Shown one piece after another: positions 1-6,925 of a stretch of DNA of 16,856 nt (within the stretch, counting starts at the first letter, position 1; every line of letters starts with the position of its first letter). The stretch is from Candidatus Aminicenantota bacterium. GTDB taxonomy: Bacteria > Acidobacteriota > Aminicenantia > Aminicenantales > Aminicenantaceae. The position numbers were made by a program, and so were the translations under genes. Below the pieces are notes generated by a model, which was not told the DNA's origin, ran no database searches, and saw nothing but the letters and a program-made list of their open reading frames with translations. The stretch is from assembly GCA_030607635.1 (NCBI GenBank), contig JAUWJP010000010.1, forward strand, positions 1 through 16,856, in the 5' to 3' direction.

Positions 1-1571
1 TCAGAATAAACAGCTAGTTTCATGGATTTCAAAATCCGGAGGCTGATAAATTTCTCCTCAGCCTTCCCCTCTACTTCCTTAAGGACTTGTTGCAGATCCT
101 GGGAGCGTATCTTTTTTGGCCCAGGAAGCGAAAGACCAAAATGAGCCAGTATCTCTTTAAGCCTTTCTAAATCTTTAAGACCCGGGGGAGGATGTATTCT
201 GTATATAAGGGAAACACTTTTTCCTCCGAGAAAGGAAGCTACCGCCTCGTTAGCCGCAAGCATAAATTCTTCAATAACCCGGTGGGCTTCATTGTGCTCA
301 AAGGGCACGATCGAATGGAGACTTCCTTCTTTATACACGAGTTCTGGCTCAAGCAGGTCAAAATCCAGGCTCCCCTCTATCGCCCTTCTTGTTCTCAAAA
401 CGCGAGCCAGGTCTCTCATCAGTAATAAATCAGGAACCAGGTCGGAAAATTTTTCCCTTTCCTCCTCATCCCCTTCAAATATTCTGTAAACAGAATTATA
501 GGTCATCCTCTCCGCTGTTCGAATCACAGAAGGATGAAATTCAATCTTTATAACTTCACCCTCCCCGTCTATTTCATGCAAAGCTGAAAAAGCAAATCTC
601 TCTTCTTGAGGTCGTAGGCTGCAAATATCGTTGGAAAGCCTCTCTGGCAGCATAGGAAGAGTAATATCAGGAAAATAAACACTCGTTCCTCTATTATAAG
701 CAGCAGCATCCAAGGCGGTGCCCGGCTTGACATAGTGGGAAACATCGGCAATATGGACTCCGAGAAGAAAATGCCCATTGCGAAGTTTTCTGACGCTCAC
801 CGCATCGTCAAAGTCCTGGGCGCTGGCGCCATCAATAGTCACAATCTTCCAGTTTCGATAATCTTTTCTTTCTTTCTTATCCTCGGATCTAATTTTAGGG
901 GAGCACTTTTCGGCCTCAGCTAAGGCTTCTTCTGCAAAGGAAGAGGCTAAATTATATCTCTTTATGACAACCCGGGTGTCTACTCCCGGGTCATCGGGCA
1001 TACCCAGAACTTCCGTCAAACGCTTAGAGTCTCTATCCACCTCAACGATCATCCCGGAAAGGGGAGAGAGATGCTTCTCACAGGTTAAAGGAATTTCTTC
1101 TGGAGCGGGCGAGTCAAACGGAAGAAAAAAAGCTTGTCCCCACCGTTCCTTATAAAGACCGAGCATTCTCTTTTTTCCCTTTTTTACTATCCTTATCACT
1201 CGTCCTTCAGGCTTCCCTTTTTTCCCTTTATCTAGATAAAGGACTTCAACAACATCTCCCTTGAAGGCACCTCCAGAATGACGGGCAGGAATAAAAATAT
1301 CCTCAGAGCTTCCTCCCTCTGGGCTAACAAAGCCGTATCCCCGGTGAGAGGAAATTAATCTTCCTCGTACTATGTTTGACTTGGCAGGAACAAAATATTG
1401 TCTTTTCCGCTTGAGGACGACACCCAGGTTTTCCAGTCTTCTAAGAGTCCTTCTTAAAAGCTGCTTTTCTCTGGGTAGAACATGAAGCTCCTTGGCAATT
1501 CTTTGGAAACTCAAGCCTTCCCTTCTTTTCCTGAGCAGAGAGATAATATCGTTTTTCATCGTCTTTCTCAT
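1..1571 (-). CDS. rnr: Ribonuclease R (RNB-family 3'-5' exoribonuclease), 3' end outside window
   Basis: Processive 3'-to-5' exoribonuclease that degrades structured RNA in the cytoplasm. The first 523 codons are present without a stop. Residues about 5-60 form a winged-helix N-terminus. Residues about 68-120 are a cold-shock-like OB domain (RGYGFVSPEGG). The RNB catalytic core follows, with the signature DGASAQDFDDAVSV; the metal-binding aspartates are D253, D255 and D256. The stretch after it (GVHIADVSHYV, LPMLPERLSNDICSL) and the NEAHRVIEEFMLAANEAVA block are typical of RNase R rather than RNase II. The window ends in the LKSMKLAVYS block, so the last part of RNB and the C-terminal S1 domain are missing only because of the window edge. 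I chose the ATG at 1571 because AAGGG (1578-1582) lies six bases upstream; an in-frame ATG at 1559 has a weaker site. It is the last visible gene of the minus-strand series, 113 bp after the 210-aa gene. Confidence 0.95.
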   Translation of the reverse strand, partial: MRKTMKNDIISLLRKRREGLSFQRIAKELHVLPREKQLLRRTLRRLENLGVVLKRKRQYFVPAKSNIVRGRLISSHRGYGFVSPEGGSSEDIFIPARHSGGAFKGDVVEVLYLDKGKKGKPEGRVIRIVKKGKKRMLGLYKERWGQAFFLPFDSPAPEEIPLTCEKHLSPLSGMIVEVDRDSKRLTEVLGMPDDPGVDTRVVIKRYNLASSFAEEALAEAEKCSPKIRSEDKKERKDYRNWKIVTIDGASAQDFDDAVSVRKLRNGHFLLGVHIADVSHYVKPGTALDAAAYNRGTSVYFPDITLPMLPERLSNDICSLRPQEERFAFSALHEIDGEGEVIKIEFHPSVIRTAERMTYNSVYRIFEGDEEEREKFSDLVPDLLLMRDLARVLRTRRAIEGSLDFDLLEPELVYKEGSLHSIVPFEHNEAHRVIEEFMLAANEAVASFLGGKSVSLIYRIHPPPGLKDLERLKEILAHFGLSLPGPKKIRSQDLQQVLKEVEGKAEEKFISLRILKSMKLAVYS

Positions 1572-1605
1572 TAATAACCCTTATTCCAAAGTCGTTTTAT
1601 TGTAT

Positions 1606-1656
1606 GTCATTGCGGGCCCTGCAAGGGCGAAGCAATCTCCGGTCGCTCACAATGAC
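1606..1656. repeat. Short palindromic intergenic repeat, CATTGCGAG-like family, copy 1
   Basis: GTCATTG (1606-1612) and CAATGAC (1650-1656) are a perfect 7-bp inverted repeat. Inside it lies a second small hairpin, GCCCT-GCA-AGGGC (1616-1628). The right half (CGGTCGCTCACAATGAC) closely matches the right half of the copy at 4163-4196 (CGGTCGCTCGCAATCAC), so the two belong to one dispersed family. It lies between rnr and the 210-aa gene, outside any credible reading frame. Similar CATTGCGAGCG...GCAATCTC repeats occur in many bacterial genomes; mobility or function is not shown here. Confidence 0.7.
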
Positions 1657-1684
1657 TTCTCATCACGTAACTTTATAACAAAGC

Positions 1685-2317
1685 CTAATAATAAAATAGA
1701 GAGATATACGGAATTTTGTACTTATCCCTTAATACCTTTACCAATTTTATCTTGAAAATCCTCTCAAATTCCTCTTCTTCTTTGAATTTATAATCTTTCG
1801 CAATCCTTCTTTTCACCCTCTCTTTCTCTTCATCCAAAGAATTCTTCCAGAGAAGCTCCTCGATTTTTCCTTCTATTCGCTCCAGCTTTTCTTCATCAAA
1901 ATGACTTTGAGAAAGCACTTTTTGAGCCAGAGAATAAGCCTCCTGTAAATAGCTTATCTGGTGAGGGATTTTTTCCAGAAACCTTTCAACCTCAGCCTTG
2001 GCTCGATCTCTTTTCTCATGTCTTTCCACTATCCTTTTTTTGTGTCCTACTTTCCTTTCTCTATCCTGTTCAAAGGCTTTTAATACTTGGAGGTCGCAGA
2101 AAGCAAGAGATTGAATTTTAGCCTTTCTCCCTGGTTTTCTCTTGTAAATCTCGATAGATCTCTCGATCCCTTCCAAAACAACATGGAGAGGAATTTCCAT
2201 CTCTTCCCATCTCGCAATATAATCGAGCTCTTTGGAAGAGAGGAAAAAGGGAGCCCCACGGTGCTTGAAAAAATGAAGGGCGATAGACTGGAAATATTTA
2301 CTCCTTGCTTCTTTCAT
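1685..2317 (-). CDS. Conserved-looking hypothetical protein, 210 aa, coupled to coaX
   Basis: I do not recognise a named family. The product is very rich in charged residues (Lys, Glu, Arg) and looks almost wholly helical; residues about 85-185 probably form coiled coil or long helices. There is no signal peptide, membrane segment or metal-binding cysteine pattern. The N-terminal part (FFLSSKELDYIARWEEMEIPLHVVLEGIERS, residues about 25-55, a helix-turn-helix-sized block) is the most family-like section. It recalls uncharacterised proteins encoded beside housekeeping genes in Acidobacteriota-like genomes, but that is from memory. The ATG at 2317 overlaps the 3' end of coaX by 20 bases and has AGGA six bases upstream inside coaX, so translational coupling is likely. 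This coupling and the coding-like composition argue that the gene is real. Confidence 0.75.
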   Translation of the reverse strand: MKEARSKYFQSIALHFFKHRGAPFFLSSKELDYIARWEEMEIPLHVVLEGIERSIEIYKRKPGRKAKIQSLAFCDLQVLKAFEQDRERKVGHKKRIVERHEKRDRAKAEVERFLEKIPHQISYLQEAYSLAQKVLSQSHFDEEKLERIEGKIEELLWKNSLDEEKERVKRRIAKDYKFKEEEEFERIFKIKLVKVLRDKYKIPYISLFYY

Positions 2318-3065
2318 GAAGGATCCTCAGCCCCTCTAAAGCAAGATAAGGCTCGTGAAAATCTATGGAATTGATCTCATGGCTGATTTGGGCGGCAAAG
2401 CCTCCAGTAGAGATGACGCTGGCTTGCGTTCCTAATTCTCTTTTTATCTCTTCAATAATATTGGAGACCAGGCCGACATAACCAAAATAAAGACCCGATT
2501 GCATGCTGGAGACAGTCGTTTTGCCTATCGCTTTACGGGGTTTTTTTATTTCTATATGGGGCAACTTGGCCGTTTTAAGGTAAAGGGCTTCGGCGGAAAT
2601 CTGAATTCCCGGAGCTATCGCCCCACCTAAATACTCCCCTTTAGAGGAGACAGCGTCAAAGGTCGTGGCGGTTCCGAAATCAACCACAATGCAGGGACCC
2701 CCATGCTTCTCAAAGGCTGCAACAGCAGCAACTACTCTATCCGCTCCAACCTCCAGGGGATTTTCATAAAGAATAGCCATTCCTGTCTTCAATCCTGGTC
2801 CCACTACAAGAGGTTTAATCCTGAATAGACTCTGGCTTAAATCTTGAAAGACCGGCGTCATAGGAGGAACAACACTGGAGAGAATAACGGATTTTATATC
2901 CTCCGCATTCATCCCTGATAAGGAAAGCAGGTTTAAAAATATAAGCTCGTATTCATCACAAGTTTTCTCACTTTCTGTCCTGATCTTCCAATTCTTGATT
3001 AATTCCTTCTCCTGAAATATTCCCACACCGATATTGGTGTTACCTATATCTATGGCTAAAATCAT
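2298..3065 (-). CDS. coaX: Type III pantothenate kinase
   Basis: Catalyses ATP-dependent phosphorylation of pantothenate, the first step of coenzyme A synthesis, in the cytoplasm. The 255-residue product has the usual CoaX length and the ASKHA-fold motifs: DIGNTN at residues 6-11 (phosphate loop), the pantothenate-site GPGLKTGM at 89-96 and GADR at 107-110, VDFGTATTFD at 128-137, and GGAIAPGI at 147-154. An open frame extends to 3119, but the start is set at 3065 because MILAIDIGNTN is the family N-terminus and a full AAGGAGG lies seven bases upstream. The longer form would read into the repeat element. The gene overlaps the downstream 210-aa gene by 20 bases and is separated from upstream birA by a repeat-filled gap of 315 bp. 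Confidence 0.95.
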   Translation of the reverse strand: MILAIDIGNTNIGVGIFQEKELIKNWKIRTESEKTCDEYELIFLNLLSLSGMNAEDIKSVILSSVVPPMTPVFQDLSQSLFRIKPLVVGPGLKTGMAILYENPLEVGADRVVAAVAAFEKHGGPCIVVDFGTATTFDAVSSKGEYLGGAIAPGIQISAEALYLKTAKLPHIEIKKPRKAIGKTTVSSMQSGLYFGYVGLVSNIIEEIKRELGTQASVISTGGFAAQISHEINSIDFHEPYLALEGLRILHERSKE

Positions 3066-3071
3066 CTCATT

Positions 3072-3078
3072 CCTCCTT
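3072..3078 (-). promoter_or_regulatory. Strong Shine-Dalgarno site of coaX
   Basis: AAGGAGG on the minus strand, six bases (AATGAG) before the ATG at 3065. It decides the coaX start against the longer frame beginning at 3119. It also shows that this organism uses Shine-Dalgarno initiation for some genes. Confidence 0.85.
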
Positions 3079-3163
3079 TTTATTATTTCGCACTGGAAGC
3101 ATCTCCAGGGAATAAACAAAGATCAGGCTGGGTGATTGAGAAAACCGTGAGCAAGGCTGAGCT

Positions 3164-3242
3164 GGGGTCAGACTTTATCATGAAGTGATGTTCAGAGACG
3201 AAATCTAGCCCAATTCTCAACATGATGTCCAAGTCTGACCCC
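3164..3242. repeat. GGGGTCAGAC palindrome with 12-bp arms
   Basis: GGGGTCAGACTT (3164-3175) is perfectly complementary to AAGTCTGACCCC (3231-3242). A second block, ATCATG next to the left arm and CATGAT next to the right, can extend the stem with a small bulge. The core recurs as a perfect 13-bp palindrome at 6911-6923, so this is a dispersed motif. Such cores are typical of REP-like repeats moved by IS200-like REP transposases, which is an inference here. Confidence 0.75.
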
Positions 3243-3267
3243 GAGCAAAGTCTGTATCCGAGCTGCA

Positions 3268-3310
3268 AAAAAGGGGACAGTCCCCTTTTTCTGAGGGGGA
3301 CAGTCCCTTT
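3268..3310. terminator. Tandem GGGGACAGTCCCC hairpins, possible bidirectional terminator
   Basis: The first hairpin (3268-3290) is an 11-bp perfect stem: A5-GGGGAC, one loop base, GTCCCC-T5. A second copy with a GGGAC/GTCCC stem (3297-3307) follows and runs into a T tract. GC-rich stems ending in A/T runs look like intrinsic terminators on either strand. On the minus strand they would end transcription after birA and before coaX. They belong to the same repeat family as 10422-10519, so terminator function may be secondary to their being repeats. Confidence 0.5.
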
Positions 3311-3380
3311 TTTTTGTGCGTGTTTTCGAAACACCCAGCCTGATCAATGGTTTTTTCTTCCATCATTGACAATAAGATGC

Positions 3381-4124
3381 TCACTTTTTCATTGTCTTTA
3401 TCTCTGCTGAAAAAAAAGACTTTCTCTTTCCTCGACTCTCCAGGATCAAGCTCCCTTGAGAGTGAATCCCTCTGTAAATTCCAGACACTTCCCCGCTTTC
3501 GGTGACCAGAGTTATTTCCTTTCCGAGGGGTAGAATCGAGTTTTCTTGGAAATGGCAGGCAATTTTGTCCTTTTCATCCTGTAAGAATCGACCGTACCAA
3601 TGATTTAAGGCAGGCCAAAGGTTTTTAAGCACGATATTCTCATCCATATCTTTCTTTGATATAAGCTTAAGGGAAGTTGCTTGATGACGAATTTCTTCAG
3701 GGAAATCGCCCCTCCCATGGTTCACATTCAGGCCTATTCCAAGGATAGCATAGTTGATTCGGTCTCCTAAAAAGCCACCCTCGCAGAGAATGCCCCCCAA
3801 TTTTTTCTTTCCCCATATTAAATCGTTTGGCCATCTCAGCTTGATCCTAAGACCGGCTGAATCAAAAACGGCATCAGTGCCAGCCCATCCGGCTATATGG
3901 GGAAGAAGGGAAATATTGGAGGGGGGGGGGCGGAGAATTACAGAGAGATAAATCCCTTTTTTTCTGGCCGAGTACCATTTCCTTCCTTTCATCCCCCTCC
4001 CCTTTGTCTGCTCCTCAGAGATAACAACAGTCCCTTCCTCTTCTCCAGAAAGAGCCATTTCTTTAGCTAGGTCGTTAGTAGAAGGGCAACTTTTAATCCG
4101 GTTTATTTTAGCTCCAATCTCCAT
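3381..4124 (-). CDS. birA: Biotin--[acetyl-CoA-carboxylase] ligase, monofunctional
   Basis: Activates biotin to biotinyl-5'-AMP and attaches it to the carrier lysine of biotin-dependent carboxylases. The 247-residue protein begins directly with the catalytic domain, so it lacks the DNA-binding domain of repressor-type BirA and should not regulate biotin genes. Visible motifs: PSTN at 14-17, the biotinyl-AMP loop GRGMKGRKW at 42-50, KLRWPNDLIW at 95-104, KKLGGIL with the expected catalytic lysine at 108, and GIGLNVN at 129-135. The C-terminal SH3-like domain covers about residues 198-245 (PLGKEITLVTESGEVSGIYRGI). Codons 65-68 (Arg and three Pro) contain a run of ten C on the coding strand. No Shine-Dalgarno site is visible before the ATG, and no in-frame upstream start is better. 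Confidence 0.93.
   Translation of the reverse strand: MEIGAKINRIKSCPSTNDLAKEMALSGEEEGTVVISEEQTKGRGMKGRKWYSARKKGIYLSVILRPPPSNISLLPHIAGWAGTDAVFDSAGLRIKLRWPNDLIWGKKKLGGILCEGGFLGDRINYAILGIGLNVNHGRGDFPEEIRHQATSLKLISKKDMDENIVLKNLWPALNHWYGRFLQDEKDKIACHFQENSILPLGKEITLVTESGEVSGIYRGIHSQGSLILESRGKRKSFFSAEIKTMKK
3921..3930 (-). repeat. G10 homopolymer inside birA
   Basis: Ten consecutive G on the plus strand (C10 on the coding strand) encode the Pro-Pro-Pro of LRPPPSN in birA. The frame is intact at this length. Addition or loss of one base would truncate the ligase after about 68 residues. It is the longest G tract I saw in the window. Confidence 0.9.
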
Positions 4125-4162
4125 GGTAAAAAGTGGTGTGCAATCTCACGAGAAAAGATATG

Positions 4163-4196
4163 GATTGCCACGCTCCCTGCGGTCGCTCGCAATCAC
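4163..4196. repeat. Short palindromic intergenic repeat, CATTGCGAG-like family, copy 2
   Basis: GATTGC (4163-4168) and GCAATC (4189-4194) form an inverted repeat around GC-rich sequence. CGGTCGCTC next to the right arm is shared with the copy at 1606-1656. An extra partial arm (CAATCTCAC, 4141-4149) lies just left of it. It fills most of the 107-bp gap between valS and birA, where I see no clear promoter. Confidence 0.65.
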
Positions 4197-4231
4197 ATAT
4201 AATTATAATCGCGTCACTTTGGGACAAAACA

Positions 4232-6925
4232 TTAAATCAGGGAGAGAATATGTTTGAGGCTTTCTTCCAGCTTTGCTTTTTTGCCCCGAAGATCCCGAAG
4301 CTTTCCCTTTGTTTCCTTAATGACTTCTCTTGGAGCACGGTTAAGGAAATTTGTGTTTTTAAGTCTGGATTCTATTTTTTCTATTTCCAACATAATCTTC
4401 GAAAGTTCTTTCTCAAGCCTTTGTTTCTCCTGATTTAAATTGAAGACTCCCTCCTCGATGGGAATAGCTATCTCCCAAGAACCAGCAATACCCCTTAAGA
4501 ACTTCTTTTGCTGCGGAAAATGATCTAAAATTTCAACCTGGCGAATGTTAGCTAGAGCCTGAATGTACTCCTTGTTATGGCCAATGATTTCTGCCTCTTC
4601 TTTTTTCCCCACTTTTCTCTCATTCTTCACTTTCACACAAAGATCAACTTTTTTCTTGGGAGGAATCCTGTTCTCTGCTCTTATGGTTCTGATTCCGACT
4701 ATCGCCTCCTGGAGGAATTTCATCTCTCTATCCGCCTCCTCATCTTTTAGATCCTTTCTTGCTTGAGGGAAGGATGTTACTACCAAAGGTTTCTCGGAGG
4801 AAGGGATATGGTGCCAGATTTCTTCGGTAATGAAGGGCATAAACGGATGAAGAAGCCTCAGTATCTGGTCTAATGTATCAACCAGGACGGCTTCTGACGT
4901 TTTGTTCCCTTGTTTAAGACTCGGCTTGACCAGCTCGATATACCAATCACAAAATTCATGCCATATAAAATGATAGATTTTATCGGCCGCCTCATAAAAC
5001 TTATAGTTTTCTAAGGCATCATTCAACTCTTCAATAATCCCGACTAATCTGCTGCGGATCCACCTGTCAGCCAGAGTTAATTCCTCTTCTTTCAGGCAAA
5101 ATTCCTCTCCTTGGATGTTCATCAGAACAAAGCGGGACGCATTCCAGATTTTGTTGGCAAAGGCTTGATAGCCTACCATCCTCTCTTCAGCAAGAGAGAG
5201 ATCCATGCCTGGAATAGCCAGGGCAGCCAGGGTGAATCTCAAAGCATCTGTGCCGTATTTCTCGATCATTTCAAGGGGATCAATAATATTTCCCTCTGAT
5301 TTGCTCATTTTTCGTCTTTTAACATCTCTGACCAGGCCGTTTATAAAAACATGGTGAAAAGGAATATCTCCGGCGAATTTAAGCCCCATCATAATCATCC
5401 GGGCAACCCAGAAAAAAATGATATCAAATCCTGTTGACACAAGATCTGTGGAATAAAAAGTCTTAAAATCCTCTGTTTTTTCGGGCCAACCCATAGTCAC
5501 AAAAGGCCAAAGGGCAGAGCTGAACCATGTATCAAGAACATCTTCATCCTGAACGAACTCCGAACTCGGGCATTTTTCACACTTTGCAGGGGCTTCCTCC
5601 GAAACCATCACCTGCTCGCATTCCTGGCAATACCAGGCAGGTATCCTGTGTCCCCACCAGAGTTGACGTGATATACACCAGTCATGAATGTTGTACATCC
5701 ATTCAAAATAGGTCTTGGCCCAGTTGGAGGGGATGAACTTAATTTCCCCTTCCTCAACCACTCTGATAGCTTCTTCGGCTAAAGGCTTCACGCGAACAAA
5801 CCACTGCCAAGAAAGATGAGGCTCAATAATGGTCTGACAGCGGTAGCAATGACCTATAGCATGCTCATAATCTTCCGTCTTTTGAAGCAATCCCATCTCC
5901 TTAAGCTTTGCTATCACTTTTTCTCGACATTCAAACCTGTCTAACCCTTTAAATTCTTCTCCAGCCGCTTCAGTCATCCTGCCTGAACCATCAATCACGA
6001 TAACCTGCTCAAGATTGTGGCGTTTTCCTAATTCAAAATCGACTGGATCATGGGCTGGAGTCACTTTGACTGCTCCTGTCCCGAATTCTCTCTCAACTCG
6101 CTCGTCAGTGATAACAGGAATCTCTCTGTTTACTAGGGGAAGAAGGACTTTCCTCTTCTGATGCTTCGAATAGCGCTCATCATCAGGGTGAACAGCGACC
6201 GCGGTGTCACCAAGCATAGTCTCGGGACGTGTGGTGGCAACCGTAATACTCTCTTCAGAATTCAAGAGGGGATACTTGATGTAGTAGAGTTTCGCCTTTC
6301 GCTCCTTGTGTTCAATTTCGATATCTGAAAGAACTGTTCCACAATGGGGGCAGCGGTTAACCAAGTAATAGTCTCTGTAGATAAGATCCTCATGATAGAG
6401 TTCGATAAAAACGTGACTTACCGCCTTGGAGAAACCCTCATCCAGGGTAAATCTTTCTCTTGTCCAGTCTAAAGAAATTCCAAGTCTCTTCAGCTGGTGG
6501 GTGATGATCCCGCCATATTTCTCCTTCCAGTCCCAGGCCATTTTCAGAAATTCTTCTCGACCGATTTTCTCCCGCGTCAGCCCTTTTTCAGCCAGCCTCT
6601 GTTCAATTACATTGTGAACAGCGATGCTGGCATGATCTGTTCCGGGAAGCCAGAGAGTGTTGTGTCCCTGCATCCTGCGCCAACGAACAATGATATCAGG
6701 CAGGGTGAAGCATAGGGCGTGTCCTATATGAAGAGAGCCTGTGACATTTGGAGGGGGAAGGACCATAGAAAATTTCTTCTTGGACGAGGGAACCCGAGGA
6801 ACAAACAAGCCTTCATCGATCCAGAATTTTGACCATTTTTCCTCAACAGGCTTAGGATCGTAAACTTTTTCCAGAATATGCTTTTTCTTCATCGGAGTCA
6901 TTTCTTTATCGGGGTCAGACCCCAT
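4232..6925 (-). CDS. valS: Valine--tRNA ligase
   Basis: Class I synthetase that charges tRNA-Val. The 897-residue frame has HIGH at 66-69 and KMSKS at 539-543. The CP1 editing domain includes TTRPETMLGDTAVAVHP at 231-247. Zinc-type Cys pairs occur at 192/195 and 433/436, and the anticodon-binding domain follows KMSKS. The C-terminal coiled coil (about 825-895) is characteristic of ValRS. The start is uncertain. The ATG at 6925 overlaps the dnaE stop (TAATG) and would couple translation, but the first eight residues (MGSDPDKE) are encoded by the GGGGTCAGACCCC repeat and its flank. In-frame ATGs at 6901 and 6892 would begin MTPMKKK or MKKKHILEKVYDP, which is closer to normal ValRS ends. None has a good Shine-Dalgarno site. 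Confidence 0.96.
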   Translation of the reverse strand: MGSDPDKEMTPMKKKHILEKVYDPKPVEEKWSKFWIDEGLFVPRVPSSKKKFSMVLPPPNVTGSLHIGHALCFTLPDIIVRWRRMQGHNTLWLPGTDHASIAVHNVIEQRLAEKGLTREKIGREEFLKMAWDWKEKYGGIITHQLKRLGISLDWTRERFTLDEGFSKAVSHVFIELYHEDLIYRDYYLVNRCPHCGTVLSDIEIEHKERKAKLYYIKYPLLNSEESITVATTRPETMLGDTAVAVHPDDERYSKHQKRKVLLPLVNREIPVITDERVEREFGTGAVKVTPAHDPVDFELGKRHNLEQVIVIDGSGRMTEAAGEEFKGLDRFECREKVIAKLKEMGLLQKTEDYEHAIGHCYRCQTIIEPHLSWQWFVRVKPLAEEAIRVVEEGEIKFIPSNWAKTYFEWMYNIHDWCISRQLWWGHRIPAWYCQECEQVMVSEEAPAKCEKCPSSEFVQDEDVLDTWFSSALWPFVTMGWPEKTEDFKTFYSTDLVSTGFDIIFFWVARMIMMGLKFAGDIPFHHVFINGLVRDVKRRKMSKSEGNIIDPLEMIEKYGTDALRFTLAALAIPGMDLSLAEERMVGYQAFANKIWNASRFVLMNIQGEEFCLKEEELTLADRWIRSRLVGIIEELNDALENYKFYEAADKIYHFIWHEFCDWYIELVKPSLKQGNKTSEAVLVDTLDQILRLLHPFMPFITEEIWHHIPSSEKPLVVTSFPQARKDLKDEEADREMKFLQEAIVGIRTIRAENRIPPKKKVDLCVKVKNERKVGKKEEAEIIGHNKEYIQALANIRQVEILDHFPQQKKFLRGIAGSWEIAIPIEEGVFNLNQEKQRLEKELSKIMLEIEKIESRLKNTNFLNRAPREVIKETKGKLRDLRGKKAKLEESLKHILSLI
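6911..6923. repeat. GGGGTCAGACCCC palindrome at the dnaE/valS junction
   Basis: A 13-bp perfect palindrome with the same core as the 3164-3242 hairpin. It sits directly after the dnaE stop and inside the first codons of the longest valS frame, read there as Gly-Ser-Asp-Pro. It looks like a minimal or remnant copy of the dispersed family. Confidence 0.75.

Larger units (their letters stand above)
3121..3345. repeat. 225-bp composite inverted-repeat element between birA and coaX
   Basis: The outer ends are a perfect 14-bp inverted repeat: GATCAGGCTGGGTG (3121-3134) and CACCCAGCCTGATC (3332-3345). The similarity continues imperfectly inward around GAAAAC. Nested inside are the GGGGTCAGACTT hairpin (3164-3242) and two GGGGACAGTCCC hairpins (3268-3307). 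Nearly the whole 315-bp birA-coaX gap (3066-3380) is this element, and no credible gene lies in it. The layout resembles a MITE or REP/BIME cluster. It has no transposase, and no target duplication is evident. Confidence 0.7.

Noticed and set aside
3066..3119. Longer coaX frame starting at 3119
   Set aside because: AAGGAGG sits just before the ATG at 3065, and the family N-terminus is MILAIDIGNTN.
3083..3334. 83-codon minus-strand frame upstream of coaX and a 62-codon plus-strand frame at 3222-3410
   Set aside because: Both are translations of the palindromic repeats; they have no start signal or protein-like pattern.
3121..3345. CRISPR array or phage/IS insertion in the birA-coaX gap
   Set aside because: The repeats are inverted and nested rather than evenly spaced direct repeats. 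No transposase, integrase or cas gene is present in the window.
3381..4124. birA as a frameshifted pseudogene because of the G10 tract
   Set aside because: The frame is intact across the tract, and all catalytic motifs before and after it are in one frame at normal spacing.
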